Source: JADGRQ01 sp041476585
GTDB lineage: Bacteria; Pseudomonadota; Gammaproteobacteria; Burkholderiales; SG8-39
Assembly (NCBI GenBank): GCA_041476585.1
Contig: JBGOTT010000188.1
Location: 1-8,058, forward strand
Length of the DNA: 8,058 nt
Direction of reading: 5' to 3'
Below the pieces are notes generated by a model. That model did not search any database. It saw only the letters and a list, made by a program, of their open reading frames with translations, and had not been told where the DNA came from. Shown piece by piece: positions 1-7,019 of the stretch; positions within the stretch are counted from its first letter, which is position 1; each line of letters opens with the position of its first letter. Position numbers and translations under genes: made by a program.

Positions 1-95
1 CCCGACGGATACCGTGTAGAGGCCTATTGTGGAAAGGCGGAATAGATGGCTTGCATCCCGCGATGAGAATGGGCGTAATGAAGCGGACGCTGGAG
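1..95. other. Non-coding stretch after the last operon gene
   Basis: These 95 bases lie downstream of the CoA ligase stop codon. I see no open reading frame of meaningful length on either strand. There is no GC-rich stem followed by a T tract on the minus strand, so no intrinsic terminator for the operon is visible; it may end further left or use Rho. The only symmetrical element is an 11-base near-palindrome at 5-15 (4-base arms, 3-base loop), too short to call. Confidence 0.6.
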
Positions 96-1616
96 CTACG
101 CCTTGTCGTACTCCCCTGAAATGAGTTTTCTGCGCAGTATCTTGCCGACCGGGGATTTGGGCACCGCCTGCACGAACACGTATTGCCGCGGGCGCTTGTA
201 GTTCGGCAGCGACGAGGCACGGCAGTGCTCATCGAGGATCGCCGCATCGACCGGCACCCTCGCCTTGACGAATGCGACCACGATCTTGCCCAGGCGCTCG
301 TCCGGAAGCCCCGCCACCGCGACCTCGTCCACCGCCGGATGCAGCGAGAGCACCGATTCGATGTCGGCCGGCGAAATGTTCTCGCCGCCGGAGATGATCA
401 TGTCGTCGATCCGGCCGGTCACGAACAGATCGCCGTCGGCGTCCATGCAGCCGGTATCCCCGGTGAAGTACCAGCCGTCGCGCAGCGCCTTGCGGTCGGC
501 ATCGGGGCGGTTCCAGTAGCCTTCGAACGCCTCGTCGCCGGACAGGTCCGCGATGATCTGCCCCTCCTCGCCCGGCGCGGCGAGCGCATCCGGACCTGCG
601 GCGTCCAGCTTGACCACCCGGATGCGGCAGTTGAAGCCGGCGCGCCCGGCGCTGCCCGGCTTGGCAGGCGCGTGCTGGTCGATGGTGAAGGTGTAGATCT
701 CGGACGAACCGTAGTGATTGACGAACTGATCGGGCTTGAATGCCGCAGCCAGGCGCTTGAGCAGCGCGTCGTTCATCGGTGCGCCCGCAAAACCGATCTT
801 CCTGACCGACGAAATGTCGGTGCGTGCAAAGTCCGGATGCGCAAGCAGGTCGTGGTACAGCGTCGGCACGAGGAACAGATTGGTCACCTTCTCGGCCGCG
901 ATGAGCCGCAGCGCATCGGCGGCATCGAAGCGCGGCATGCACACCAGGGTGCCGTCGACGATCGCCATCGAAAGGAGCGAGCGCACACCCATCGTGTGAT
1001 AGAGCGGCATCACGCCGAGACTCACCTCCCCGATGCCATAGCGGTACTGCGCGACCTGGGCAATCGCGGCGGCGCGTTCGGTGCGATGGCGGCGCGGCAC
1101 GCCCTTGGGCCTGCCGGTGGTGCCCGAGGTGTAGAGCATCAGCGAAATGTCTTCGGCGCTCGCACCGATCATCTGCGCGGGCGCAGTCTCCTCCAGGAAC
1201 TGCCCGAAGCTGTGCGTGCCACCCGCGGCGCCGCCCACCGCGATGCGCGCAATGCTCGCGCAGGCGGGTGCCTGCCTCGCCGCTTCGGCGCTCACCGGCT
1301 CGAACACGATCGCGCGCGCGTTCGCGTCCGTCACGCAGTACTGGAGTTCGTCGCCCTTTGCCCTCCAGTTGATCGGCGTGACGATGATACCGGCGAGCTG
1401 GCAGGCCCAGTGCAGCGTGGCCATCTCCCAGCGATTCTGCAGAACCACCGCCAGATGCTGCCCCCGCCCGAGGCCGAGCCGCGCGAGCGCACCGGCAACG
1501 CGCCGGATGCGCTCGAACCACTGCGCATAGGTCAGCCTCAGCTCGCCGTCGACGATCGCGAGCTGCTGCGGCCGCCGCTCCACGCTTTGCAGAAATGTGC
1601 GTCCCAGGTCAAGCAT
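96..1616 (-). CDS. AMP-forming aryl/acyl-CoA ligase (candidate 2-furoyl-CoA synthetase, HmfD-like)
   Basis: A 506-residue member of the ANL adenylating superfamily. It would activate a carboxylic acid with ATP to an acyl-adenylate and then to a CoA thioester in the cytoplasm. Motifs appear in the right order: P-loop YTSGTTGRPKG at about 162-172, MPLYH at 203-207, the adenine/Mg-binding HYGSSE at 301-306, GWYFTGD at 381-387, the hinge GRIDDMIISGGENI at 401-414, and the C-terminal catalytic lysine in PKSPVGK (Lys492). The MPLYH, GRIDDMIISGGEN and KRP segments, and the total length, recall 4-chlorobenzoate-CoA ligase, which points to an aromatic or heteroaromatic acid rather than a long fatty acid. 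The start at 1616 is chosen because a Shine-Dalgarno site sits 6 bases upstream and homology begins there; the frame stays open to 2390 but that part lies over livF. It is the last gene, 14 bases after livF. With a Mo hydroxylase and a crotonase in the same operon, 2-furoyl-CoA synthetase is the leading guess. Ligase family is certain; substrate is inferred. Confidence 0.93.
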   Translation of the reverse strand: MLDLGRTFLQSVERRPQQLAIVDGELRLTYAQWFERIRRVAGALARLGLGRGQHLAVVLQNRWEMATLHWACQLAGIIVTPINWRAKGDELQYCVTDANARAIVFEPVSAEAARQAPACASIARIAVGGAAGGTHSFGQFLEETAPAQMIGASAEDISLMLYTSGTTGRPKGVPRRHRTERAAAIAQVAQYRYGIGEVSLGVMPLYHTMGVRSLLSMAIVDGTLVCMPRFDAADALRLIAAEKVTNLFLVPTLYHDLLAHPDFARTDISSVRKIGFAGAPMNDALLKRLAAAFKPDQFVNHYGSSEIYTFTIDQHAPAKPGSAGRAGFNCRIRVVKLDAAGPDALAAPGEEGQIIADLSGDEAFEGYWNRPDADRKALRDGWYFTGDTGCMDADGDLFVTGRIDDMIISGGENISPADIESVLSLHPAVDEVAVAGLPDERLGKIVVAFVKARVPVDAAILDEHCRASSLPNYKRPRQYVFVQAVPKSPVGKILRRKLISGEYDKA

Positions 1617-1622
1617 GGGTAT

Positions 1623-1628
1623 TCCTTC
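1623..1628 (-). promoter_or_regulatory. Ribosome binding site of the CoA ligase gene
   Basis: The minus strand reads GAAGGA, followed by six bases and then the ATG at 1616. It lies just after the livF stop codon. It fixes the ligase start, because the same frame is open for another 258 codons upstream through livF. Confidence 0.75.
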
Positions 1629-1630
1629 CC

Positions 1631-2338
1631 CTAGACCGCGATCCTTTCGACCAGCGTCCTGCGGTCGGACTCGGACCGCGCCGATCCCGCGAACACCACC
1701 GTGCCGCGTTCGAGCGCGACGAAGCGATCGCAGACCTCGAGCGAGCGCATCACGTTCTGCTCGACCAGCAACACCGGAATGCCCTCGGCACGCAGCTCGC
1801 CGATCAGCGCGAAGATTTCGTCCACGATCATCGGCGCGAGGCCTTCGGTCGGCTCGTCGATCAGCAGCAGGCGCGGCGCCCCGGCCAGCACGCGCGCGAT
1901 CGCGAGCATCTGCTGCTCGCCGCCCGAGAGCGTGGTGCCCATCTGCCGACGCCGCCCGGCGAGCTGCGGAAAGCGCTGGAAGATGCGCTCGACGGCGCGG
2001 TTGCTTTCGGCCCGCTTTCTGCCCGGTGACTGCATCAGCCCGAGACGCAGGTTTTCCTCGACGGTCAGGCCCGGAAATACCCGCCGGTCCTCGGGCACCA
2101 GGCCGATGCCGAGGCGGCAGATGCGATCCGAGGCGAGTCCCGCGATGTCCGCGCCGTCGAAGCGTATCGAGCCCGACGATGGCTTCACCCAGCCCGCCAC
2201 CGCCTTGATGAGCGTGGTCTTGCCCACGCCATTGCGGCCGAACACGCCAACCACCTCGCCCTTGCCGATCGACAGCGACACCCCCTGCAGCACGTGCGAC
2301 AACCCGTAATGCGCGTGCAGTGCGTCGAGCGCAAGCAT
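1631..2338 (-). CDS. livF: LivF-type ABC transporter ATP-binding protein
   Basis: A 235-residue cytoplasmic ATPase, the usual length for LivF, one of the two nucleotide-binding subunits of a branched-chain-amino-acid-type (HAAT) importer. Visible parts: Walker A GRNGVGKT at 34-41; the LivF-style segment VPEDRRVFPGLTVEENL at about 81-97, with Glu83 where many ABC proteins have the Q-loop Gln; signature LSGGEQQ at 137-143; Walker B LLLIDEP at 157-163; and VEQN at 192-195 in place of the usual H-loop His, which is normal for LivF. Its ATG shares one base with the livG stop (TGATG), and no good Shine-Dalgarno site precedes it, so it is probably translated by coupling. It should pair with the LivG protein to drive uptake through the two permeases. 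The symbol refers to the family; the substrate is probably not an amino acid, judging from the catabolic neighbours. Confidence 0.95.
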   Translation of the reverse strand: MLALDALHAHYGLSHVLQGVSLSIGKGEVVGVFGRNGVGKTTLIKAVAGWVKPSSGSIRFDGADIAGLASDRICRLGIGLVPEDRRVFPGLTVEENLRLGLMQSPGRKRAESNRAVERIFQRFPQLAGRRRQMGTTLSGGEQQMLAIARVLAGAPRLLLIDEPTEGLAPMIVDEIFALIGELRAEGIPVLLVEQNVMRSLEVCDRFVALERGTVVFAGSARSESDRRTLVERIAV

Positions 2339-3087
2339 CAGTGCACGCCCCCGAGATAGGCCTTCTGCACCGCGGCATTGTCGCGCACATCCTTCGGCGC
2401 GCCTTCGGCGAGCTTGGCGCCCTGGTGCATCACGACGACGTGGTCGGAGAGGTTCATCACCACGCCGATGTCGTGCTCGATTAGCAGGATGGTCAACGCG
2501 CCCGCGAGGCCCTTGATCATCAATGCGGTGTCCTGCGTGTCGCCGTGCGACATGCCCTGCGTGGGCTCATCGAGCAGCAGCAGCTTCGGCCTGCAGGCGA
2601 GCGCCATCGCGATCTCAAGGCGACGCTGCTCGCCGTGGGAACGGTGTCCCGCGAGTCCGGTCGCTTTCGCCGACAGACCGAAATCCTCGAGCAGCTCTTC
2701 TGCGCGATCGCGCGCGACCGTGCTGCGCGCGGCCGGCAGCAGCGCGCGTCCAGCGGGTTCAAGCACCTGCGCCGCGAGCCGCAGGTTCTCGAACACGCTG
2801 AGTTCGAAGAACAGGTTGGTGATCTGGAACGAGCGCGACAGACCCGCCTCGAGCAGGCGATGGGTAGGCCAGCCAGTCACGTCGGCGCCGGCGAACGAAA
2901 CGCGGCCGCGCTGGGGTTTGAGCGCGCCCGAAACGAGATTGAACAGCGTGCTCTTGCCCGCGCCGTTGGGCCCGATCACCGACGTGATGTGCCCTTGCCT
3001 GGCGGAGAAGGACAGGTCGCTCACGGCCTGCAACGCGCCGAAGCTGATCGCGAGGTGATCGACCCTGAGCAGTTCGGCTTCACTCAT
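2338..3087 (-). CDS. livG: LivG-type ABC transporter ATP-binding protein
   Basis: A 249-residue ATPase, the partner of LivF. Walker A GPNGAGKS is at 39-46, the Q-loop Gln at 88 (SFQITNLF), Walker B LLLLDEP at 169-175 and the H-loop His205 in IEHD. The signature region reads RSHGEQRRLEIA at 149-160, where related proteins usually have Leu at the first position (LSHGEQR), so Arg149 is unusual. The C-terminus (EGAPKDVRDNAAVQKAYLG) is typical of LivG. The ATG at 3087 overlaps the livM stop by four bases (ATGA) and is preceded by GGAG at a 5-base spacing, which rejects the longer frame running up to 3525. Although the signature is altered, all other ATPase motifs are intact, so I expect a working protein. 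Confidence 0.95.
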   Translation of the reverse strand: MSEAELLRVDHLAISFGALQAVSDLSFSARQGHITSVIGPNGAGKSTLFNLVSGALKPQRGRVSFAGADVTGWPTHRLLEAGLSRSFQITNLFFELSVFENLRLAAQVLEPAGRALLPAARSTVARDRAEELLEDFGLSAKATGLAGHRSHGEQRRLEIAMALACRPKLLLLDEPTQGMSHGDTQDTALMIKGLAGALTILLIEHDIGVVMNLSDHVVVMHQGAKLAEGAPKDVRDNAAVQKAYLGGVH

Positions 3088-4109
3088 GCCCTCTCCGTGC
3101 GCCGGGCGAGCCAGCGCTCCAGGCGCGGCCGCGCGTAACCGGCGAGGCCCTTCGGAAAGAAGATTACCGAAAGCATGAACAGGCCGCCGATGATGATCAG
3201 GTGATGCTCGGTGAACGTGCCGATCACCGACTTCAGTACCGTGAGCACCACCGAGCCGTAGAGGGCGCCGACCAGCGTGCCGACGCCGCCGATGACCACC
3301 ATGATCACCGCGTTGCCCGAAGTCTGGAAGGCGAGCAGCTCGGGCGATACCAGGCCCCTCAACATCGGATACAGGCTGCCCGACAGCGCAGCGACCACCG
3401 CAGCGATGACGAAGGCCGCGAGCTTCGCGCGCCAAGGCGAAAAACCGAGGAAAGGAACGCGCGACTCGTTGGTGCGGATCGCCATCAGCATGCGCCCGAA
3501 CGGCGTATGCATCAGGTAGGCGCAAGTCCCGTACAACAGCATCATGAATGCGAGCGTGACCAGGAAAAACCCGGCCGGCGACTGCGCGTCGACCGCGAAC
3601 AGCCCGAACTCGACCTTGATCTGGGGAATGCCGATGATGCCGTCCGAGCCGCCGATCCCGCGGGAGTTGAACACCACCTTGAATGCGACCTGCGCAAGAC
3701 CGAAGGTGATCAGCGCGAAATACACGCCGCGCGCACGGATCGCGATGATGCCGGCGACGAGTCCGACCACGAGCGTTGCCGCGAGCGTGATGCCGACCGC
3801 GGCCCAGAACGATGGCGCGACGTGCTTGAGCACCAGTCCCGACACGTAGGCGCCGAAGCCGAAGAACAGCGCCTGGCCGAGCGACAGCAGCCCGGTGTAG
3901 CCGAGCAGCAGGTCGACCGACAATGCCAGGCCCGCGAAGATCAGCGCTTCGGTCGCGAGACGGAAGAAGAAGGTATCGCCGGTAGCACCGGCAATTGCGG
4001 CGAACACGAGCGCAAGCGCGACGAACGACCCCGCGAGCAGGTGCTGGCCGCCGATCACAGTGCGTTCACCGGCCTCGACGGCCGTTCTGAGCACGGCGAG
4101 TTCAGCCAT
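3084..4109 (-). CDS. livM: LivM-type ABC transporter permease
   Basis: A 341-residue inner-membrane permease of the HAAT importer family. The sequence is a series of hydrophobic segments (roughly 25-45, 52-72, 78-97, 102-124, 180-198, 230-246, 265-295 and 303-320). LivM hallmarks are LLLGYTGLLSLGQALFFGFG at 67-86, the GGSDGI segment at 153-158, a cytoplasmic ATPase-coupling loop at about 205-230 (GRMLMAIRTNESRVPFLGFS) and the closing FFPKGLAG at 317-324. It starts eight bases inside the end of livH, so the two permeases are likely made together and form a heterodimer. Upstream, only a weak AGGA about 12 bases away resembles a ribosome site. The residues before about 25 lack hydrophobicity and form an N-terminal tail. 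Confidence 0.94.
   Translation of the reverse strand: MAELAVLRTAVEAGERTVIGGQHLLAGSFVALALVFAAIAGATGDTFFFRLATEALIFAGLALSVDLLLGYTGLLSLGQALFFGFGAYVSGLVLKHVAPSFWAAVGITLAATLVVGLVAGIIAIRARGVYFALITFGLAQVAFKVVFNSRGIGGSDGIIGIPQIKVEFGLFAVDAQSPAGFFLVTLAFMMLLYGTCAYLMHTPFGRMLMAIRTNESRVPFLGFSPWRAKLAAFVIAAVVAALSGSLYPMLRGLVSPELLAFQTSGNAVIMVVIGGVGTLVGALYGSVVLTVLKSVIGTFTEHHLIIIGGLFMLSVIFFPKGLAGYARPRLERWLARRTERA
3093..3096 (-). promoter_or_regulatory. Ribosome binding site of livG
   Basis: GGAG on the minus strand lies five bases before the ATG at 3087, inside the 3' end of livM. It supports this start over the upstream in-frame alternatives. Confidence 0.6.
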
Positions 4110-4995
4110 GGCCGAGACGTCCTGCGAGGCCCTGCGGCCGCACCATCAGGAACAGCACCATGATGCCGAATACCAGTGGATCGCTCCACACCGGCGAAAT
4201 GTAGAGGCTGGAGATCGACTGGACCTGCGTCAGCACCAGCCCGGCGATCACCGCACCCTTGATCGATCCCATGCCGCCGACGATGACCACCGAGAAGGCC
4301 AGAAGGATGAAGTCTTTGCCCATGGTCGGGAACACCGAATAGATCGGCGCGAGCAGCACGCCCGAGAGGCCCGCCAGCGCCACGCCGAACGCGAAGGTGC
4401 CCGCATAGACCTTTTCCACCGGCACGCCGAGCGAGGACGCCATTTGGCTGTCGAACGCTGCGGCGCGCACCATCGCGCCAAGGCTGGTGCGGTACACCGC
4501 CAGCCAGACTGCGACGATGATCGCCGCACCCGCGACGATCAGGAACAGCCGGTAGTTCGGCAGCGTAATGCCGAGGAGTTCGCTTGCGCCCGGAATCGGC
4601 GACTCGGGCTTGTAGGGGTTCGGGCCGTAGACCAGCTTGAACGCGTCCTCGGCGATGATCGCGAGGCCGAACGTCAGCAGCAGCGTCAGAATGTGCCTGT
4701 CCTTCGAATGGAACACCCGCTGAATCAGCGAGCGCTCGCCGAGATAGCCGATCGCCGCCATCACGACCGGCACCAGCGCGAGGCACAGCCAGAAGCTTGC
4801 GCCTTTCGCCACCAGCGTGATGCCCAGATAGGCGCCGAGCGCGTAGAACTCGCCGTGCGCCATATTGATCACGTCGAGCAGCCCGAAGATGATCGTCAGG
4901 CCGAGCGCCATCAGGATCACGGCCACGCCGATCGCGAGGCCGTTGACCACCTGCGGCGCGTAGACGAACTGCAGCGTCTCGATGACCTCGCTCAT
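4102..4995 (-). CDS. livH: LivH-type ABC transporter permease
   Basis: A 297-residue inner-membrane permease, the usual LivH length. Hallmarks are the N-terminal signature FGLLDVINMAHGEFYALGAY at 37-56, the ATPase-coupling loop GAMVRAAAFDSQMASSLGV at 173-191, the glycine-rich VVIVGGMGSIKGAVIAGL at 236-253 and the C-terminal MVRPQGLAGR at 284-293. Several long hydrophobic segments fit a multi-pass protein. The start at 4995 gives the standard family N-terminus; no convincing Shine-Dalgarno site precedes it, and it begins 19 bases after the binding-protein stop. It would form the membrane channel together with the LivM protein and take the ligand from the periplasmic binding protein encoded just upstream. 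Confidence 0.95.
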   Translation of the reverse strand: MSEVIETLQFVYAPQVVNGLAIGVAVILMALGLTIIFGLLDVINMAHGEFYALGAYLGITLVAKGASFWLCLALVPVVMAAIGYLGERSLIQRVFHSKDRHILTLLLTFGLAIIAEDAFKLVYGPNPYKPESPIPGASELLGITLPNYRLFLIVAGAAIIVAVWLAVYRTSLGAMVRAAAFDSQMASSLGVPVEKVYAGTFAFGVALAGLSGVLLAPIYSVFPTMGKDFILLAFSVVIVGGMGSIKGAVIAGLVLTQVQSISSLYISPVWSDPLVFGIMVLFLMVRPQGLAGRLGHG

Positions 4996-5014
4996 CGAGA
5001 CGCTTGCTGCGGTT

Positions 5015-6184
5015 TCAGAATTTCGTGCACGTGTCCGGGCCGACCGCCGCCGCGCCGGACACCTTCCCGGCGATCTTGAACTTGCCGCCTTCGATCTTGA
5101 CGGCGTACATGTCGAGAATCGCCTGATGGTCGCCGGCGCGCATGGTTTTCTTGCCCTGCGGTGTCTGCCACTCCAGCCCGCGCATTGCCGCGCGCACCTT
5201 GTCGGTGTCAGTATCTCCCGCCTTCTCCGCGGCCGTCTTGTAGAAATAGACGACGCCGTAGGAATCGACGCCGAAAAGATCGGGGTCCGTCTTCCACATG
5301 GCCTTGAAGTCGGCGACGAACTTCCTGTTCTCCGGCGTGTCGATCTCCGTGGTATAGCCGACGCCCGTGACGAACCCTTCGGCGGCCTTGCCCACCGCTG
5401 CGAGATTCTGCCCGGTGATGGTGCCCGCTGCGCCGACGACGATCATGCCCTTGGTCAGCCCGTATTCGGCCATCTGGCTGAACAATCGCACGGTGTCGTT
5501 GCCGGCCACCGAGGTATAGAACACCTGCGGCTTGGCGGCGCGAATCTGGCCGAAAAAGGGCGAGTAGTCCTTGTTGTCGAGCGGCGCGTAGGTCTCGCCG
5601 GCCGTCTTCAGGCCCCGTTTGGTGGTCGCCTCCTTGAACGCCGCCACCGTGCTGCGGCCCATCTCGTAGTCCGGGCCGAGGAAGTAGACGGTTGCACCGG
5701 GCTTTTCCTTGACCAACCACTCGGCAAGGGCCTCGGACTGCATGCCGGCCTTGGCGTTGACGCGGAACATGTTCGGCGAGCACTGTGCGCCGGTGATCGC
5801 GTCCGAGTAGGACACCGTGGTGGCGGCCAGCCGCTGGTTGCGCTCGGCAACCTGGCCGACGGCGAGCGTCGATCCGGAGTTCACGGTGCCGGTGAGGAAG
5901 TCGACCTTGGACACCTGGAACAGCTTCTCGGCCTTCTGCACCGCGACGTTCGGATTCGCCTCCTCGTCCTCGTAGAGGGTCTCGACCTTGCGCCCGAGGA
6001 TGCCGCCCTTGTCGTTGATCTCCTTGACCGCGAGTTCGATGCCCCACTTCACCTGCTGGCCGATGCCGGCATAGGTGCCGGTAAGAGGCGTTACGACGCC
6101 GATCTTGATGGGGCTCGGCTGAGCCTGGACAGGCCCCGCCAGAAATAACGCGGCGACTGCCGCGCACACTTTGAGCATCTGCAT
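5015..6184 (-). CDS. Periplasmic substrate-binding protein of the HAAT/Liv-type ABC importer
   Basis: A 389-residue type I periplasmic binding protein (Leu/Ile/Val-binding family, LivK-like). The N-terminus has a signal peptide: MQMLK, a hydrophobic stretch AAVAALFLAG, and a likely signal peptidase I site after VQA (about residue 21). No lipobox cysteine is present, so it should be soluble in the periplasm. The mature protein opens with PIKIGVVTPLTGTYAGIGQQ, followed by GIELAVKEINDKGGILGRKVE at about 48-68, both standard for the family. Cys135 and Cys386 are the only cysteines in the mature part and could form a disulfide. The start is set at the second of three closely spaced ATGs because of ribosome site spacing. 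The gene lies between the crotonase (22 bases) and livH (19 bases). Context suggests the ligand is the aromatic or heteroaromatic acid used by the ligase and hydroxylase rather than a branched-chain amino acid; this is inference. Confidence 0.94.
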   Translation of the reverse strand: MQMLKVCAAVAALFLAGPVQAQPSPIKIGVVTPLTGTYAGIGQQVKWGIELAVKEINDKGGILGRKVETLYEDEEANPNVAVQKAEKLFQVSKVDFLTGTVNSGSTLAVGQVAERNQRLAATTVSYSDAITGAQCSPNMFRVNAKAGMQSEALAEWLVKEKPGATVYFLGPDYEMGRSTVAAFKEATTKRGLKTAGETYAPLDNKDYSPFFGQIRAAKPQVFYTSVAGNDTVRLFSQMAEYGLTKGMIVVGAAGTITGQNLAAVGKAAEGFVTGVGYTTEIDTPENRKFVADFKAMWKTDPDLFGVDSYGVVYFYKTAAEKAGDTDTDKVRAAMRGLEWQTPQGKKTMRAGDHQAILDMYAVKIEGGKFKIAGKVSGAAAVGPDTCTKF

Positions 6185-6190
6185 GGTCAT

Positions 6191-6197
6191 CTCCTCC
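6191..6197 (-). promoter_or_regulatory. Ribosome binding site of the binding-protein gene
   Basis: The minus strand reads GGAGGAG immediately before an ATG at 6190. That first ATG touches the site with no spacer and is unlikely to be used; the next in-frame ATG at 6184 sits six bases away, the normal spacing. A third ATG at 6178 is 12 bases away. Initiation at 6184 is therefore preferred. Confidence 0.75.
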
Positions 6198-6206
6198 AGT
6201 TGAAGT

Positions 6207-7019
6207 TCAGTTGCCGGTGTACCTGGGCTTGCGCTTTTCGAAGAATGCTTCGGCCCCTTCCTTGTAATCGTGCGAATCGCGCAGCTTCTCGTAGGCATGC
6301 CCTTCGAGATCGAAGCTTGCCTCGAGGCTCGCGTCGTCGCCCTGGTTGAGCACGCGCTTCAACGTGGCGAGCGCGAGCGGAGAGAGCGCATTGAGCCTGG
6401 CCGCGTAGCCATCGATCGCCTTGTCGAGCGCGGCGGCATCCTCGACCACCTCGGTGATCAGGCCCCACTGGTGTGCTTCGGTGGCAGACAGGCGCCGGCC
6501 CATCATCACCATGTCCTTCGCGCGCGTCATGCCGACCATGCGCAGCACGCGCTGGCTGCCCCCCGAGCCCGGCATCTGGCCGATGGTGATCTCGGGCAGC
6601 GCGACCAGGGTGTCCCTGGTGGCGATGCGAAAATCGCAGGCGAGCGCCAGCTCCCAGCCGACGCCGAACGCGTACTTCTCCATCGCCGCGATCACCGGCT
6701 TCGGGCAGCGCTCGGGCGCAGCGATGTTCCAGGCGAGGTGCGACATGCCGTCGCGCGGTACATCGAAAAAGCCGCGCACGTCACCGCCCGAGGTATACAC
6801 CCCGTTCGCGCCGCGCACCACGATCACGCCGATGTCCGGATCGCGGCCAAGCTCCTCGAACAACGCTGCGATTTGCGAGCGCGCCTTATAGGACACGATG
6901 TTGAGCGGAGGCCGGTCGAGAACCAGCGTGGCGACGCGTTTCGCGCTGTCGGCCTCCAGGCGCATGCCATCGAGCTGCTGCAGCAGCTCGCCGCGTTGCC
7001 GGGCGTATTTTTCAATCAT
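6207..7019 (-). CDS. Crotonase-family (enoyl-CoA hydratase/isomerase) protein, candidate ring-opening hydratase/hydrolase (HmfE-like)
   Basis: A 270-residue cytoplasmic crotonase-fold protein acting on a CoA thioester. Visible elements are LDRPPLNIVS at 34-43, the first oxyanion segment TSGGDVRGF at 76-84, the second oxyanion segment FGVGWELALACDFRIA at 118-133, and LPEITIGQMPGSGGSQRVL at 141-159. Both glutamates used by true hydratases appear conserved: Glu123 (WELA) and Glu143 (LPE). Val120 stands where many relatives have a Gly of the GGG motif. The ATG at 7019 overlaps the stop of the [2Fe-2S] gene (ATGA) and has a perfect AAGGAG site, so the longer frame to 7370 is rejected. Coupling to a Mo hydroxylase subunit suggests it acts on the hydroxylated CoA ester. 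In furoate catabolism an HmfE protein of this family is assigned to the late step to 2-oxoglutarate. A generic beta-oxidation hydratase is possible, but no dehydrogenase or thiolase is in view. Confidence 0.9.
   Translation of the reverse strand: MIEKYARQRGELLQQLDGMRLEADSAKRVATLVLDRPPLNIVSYKARSQIAALFEELGRDPDIGVIVVRGANGVYTSGGDVRGFFDVPRDGMSHLAWNIAAPERCPKPVIAAMEKYAFGVGWELALACDFRIATRDTLVALPEITIGQMPGSGGSQRVLRMVGMTRAKDMVMMGRRLSATEAHQWGLITEVVEDAAALDKAIDGYAARLNALSPLALATLKRVLNQGDDASLEASFDLEGHAYEKLRDSHDYKEGAEAFFEKRKPRYTGN

Noticed and set aside
5..15. Small inverted repeat ACGG-ATA-CCGT as a terminator
   Set aside because: Four-base arms without a following T tract; expected by chance in high-GC DNA.
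51..79. Promoter-like pair TTGCAT - 17 bases - CGTAAT on the plus strand
   Set aside because: Only 3 of 6 and 4 of 6 matches, and it would drive antisense transcription into the ligase with no gene to serve.
183..1634. Long plus-strand open frame (483 codons) opposite the ligase, and similar ones opposite livM, livH and the binding protein
   Set aside because: High-GC genes leave antisense frames open by chance. These translations are rich in Arg, His and Ala, show no domains, and lie wholly over well-supported genes.
96..2390. A single 764-codon frame that would make a fused ATPase-ligase protein
   Set aside because: The part above position 1616 lies over livF in another frame, has arginine-rich low-complexity translation and no recognisable domain, while a ribosome site and family N-terminus mark the ligase start at 1616.
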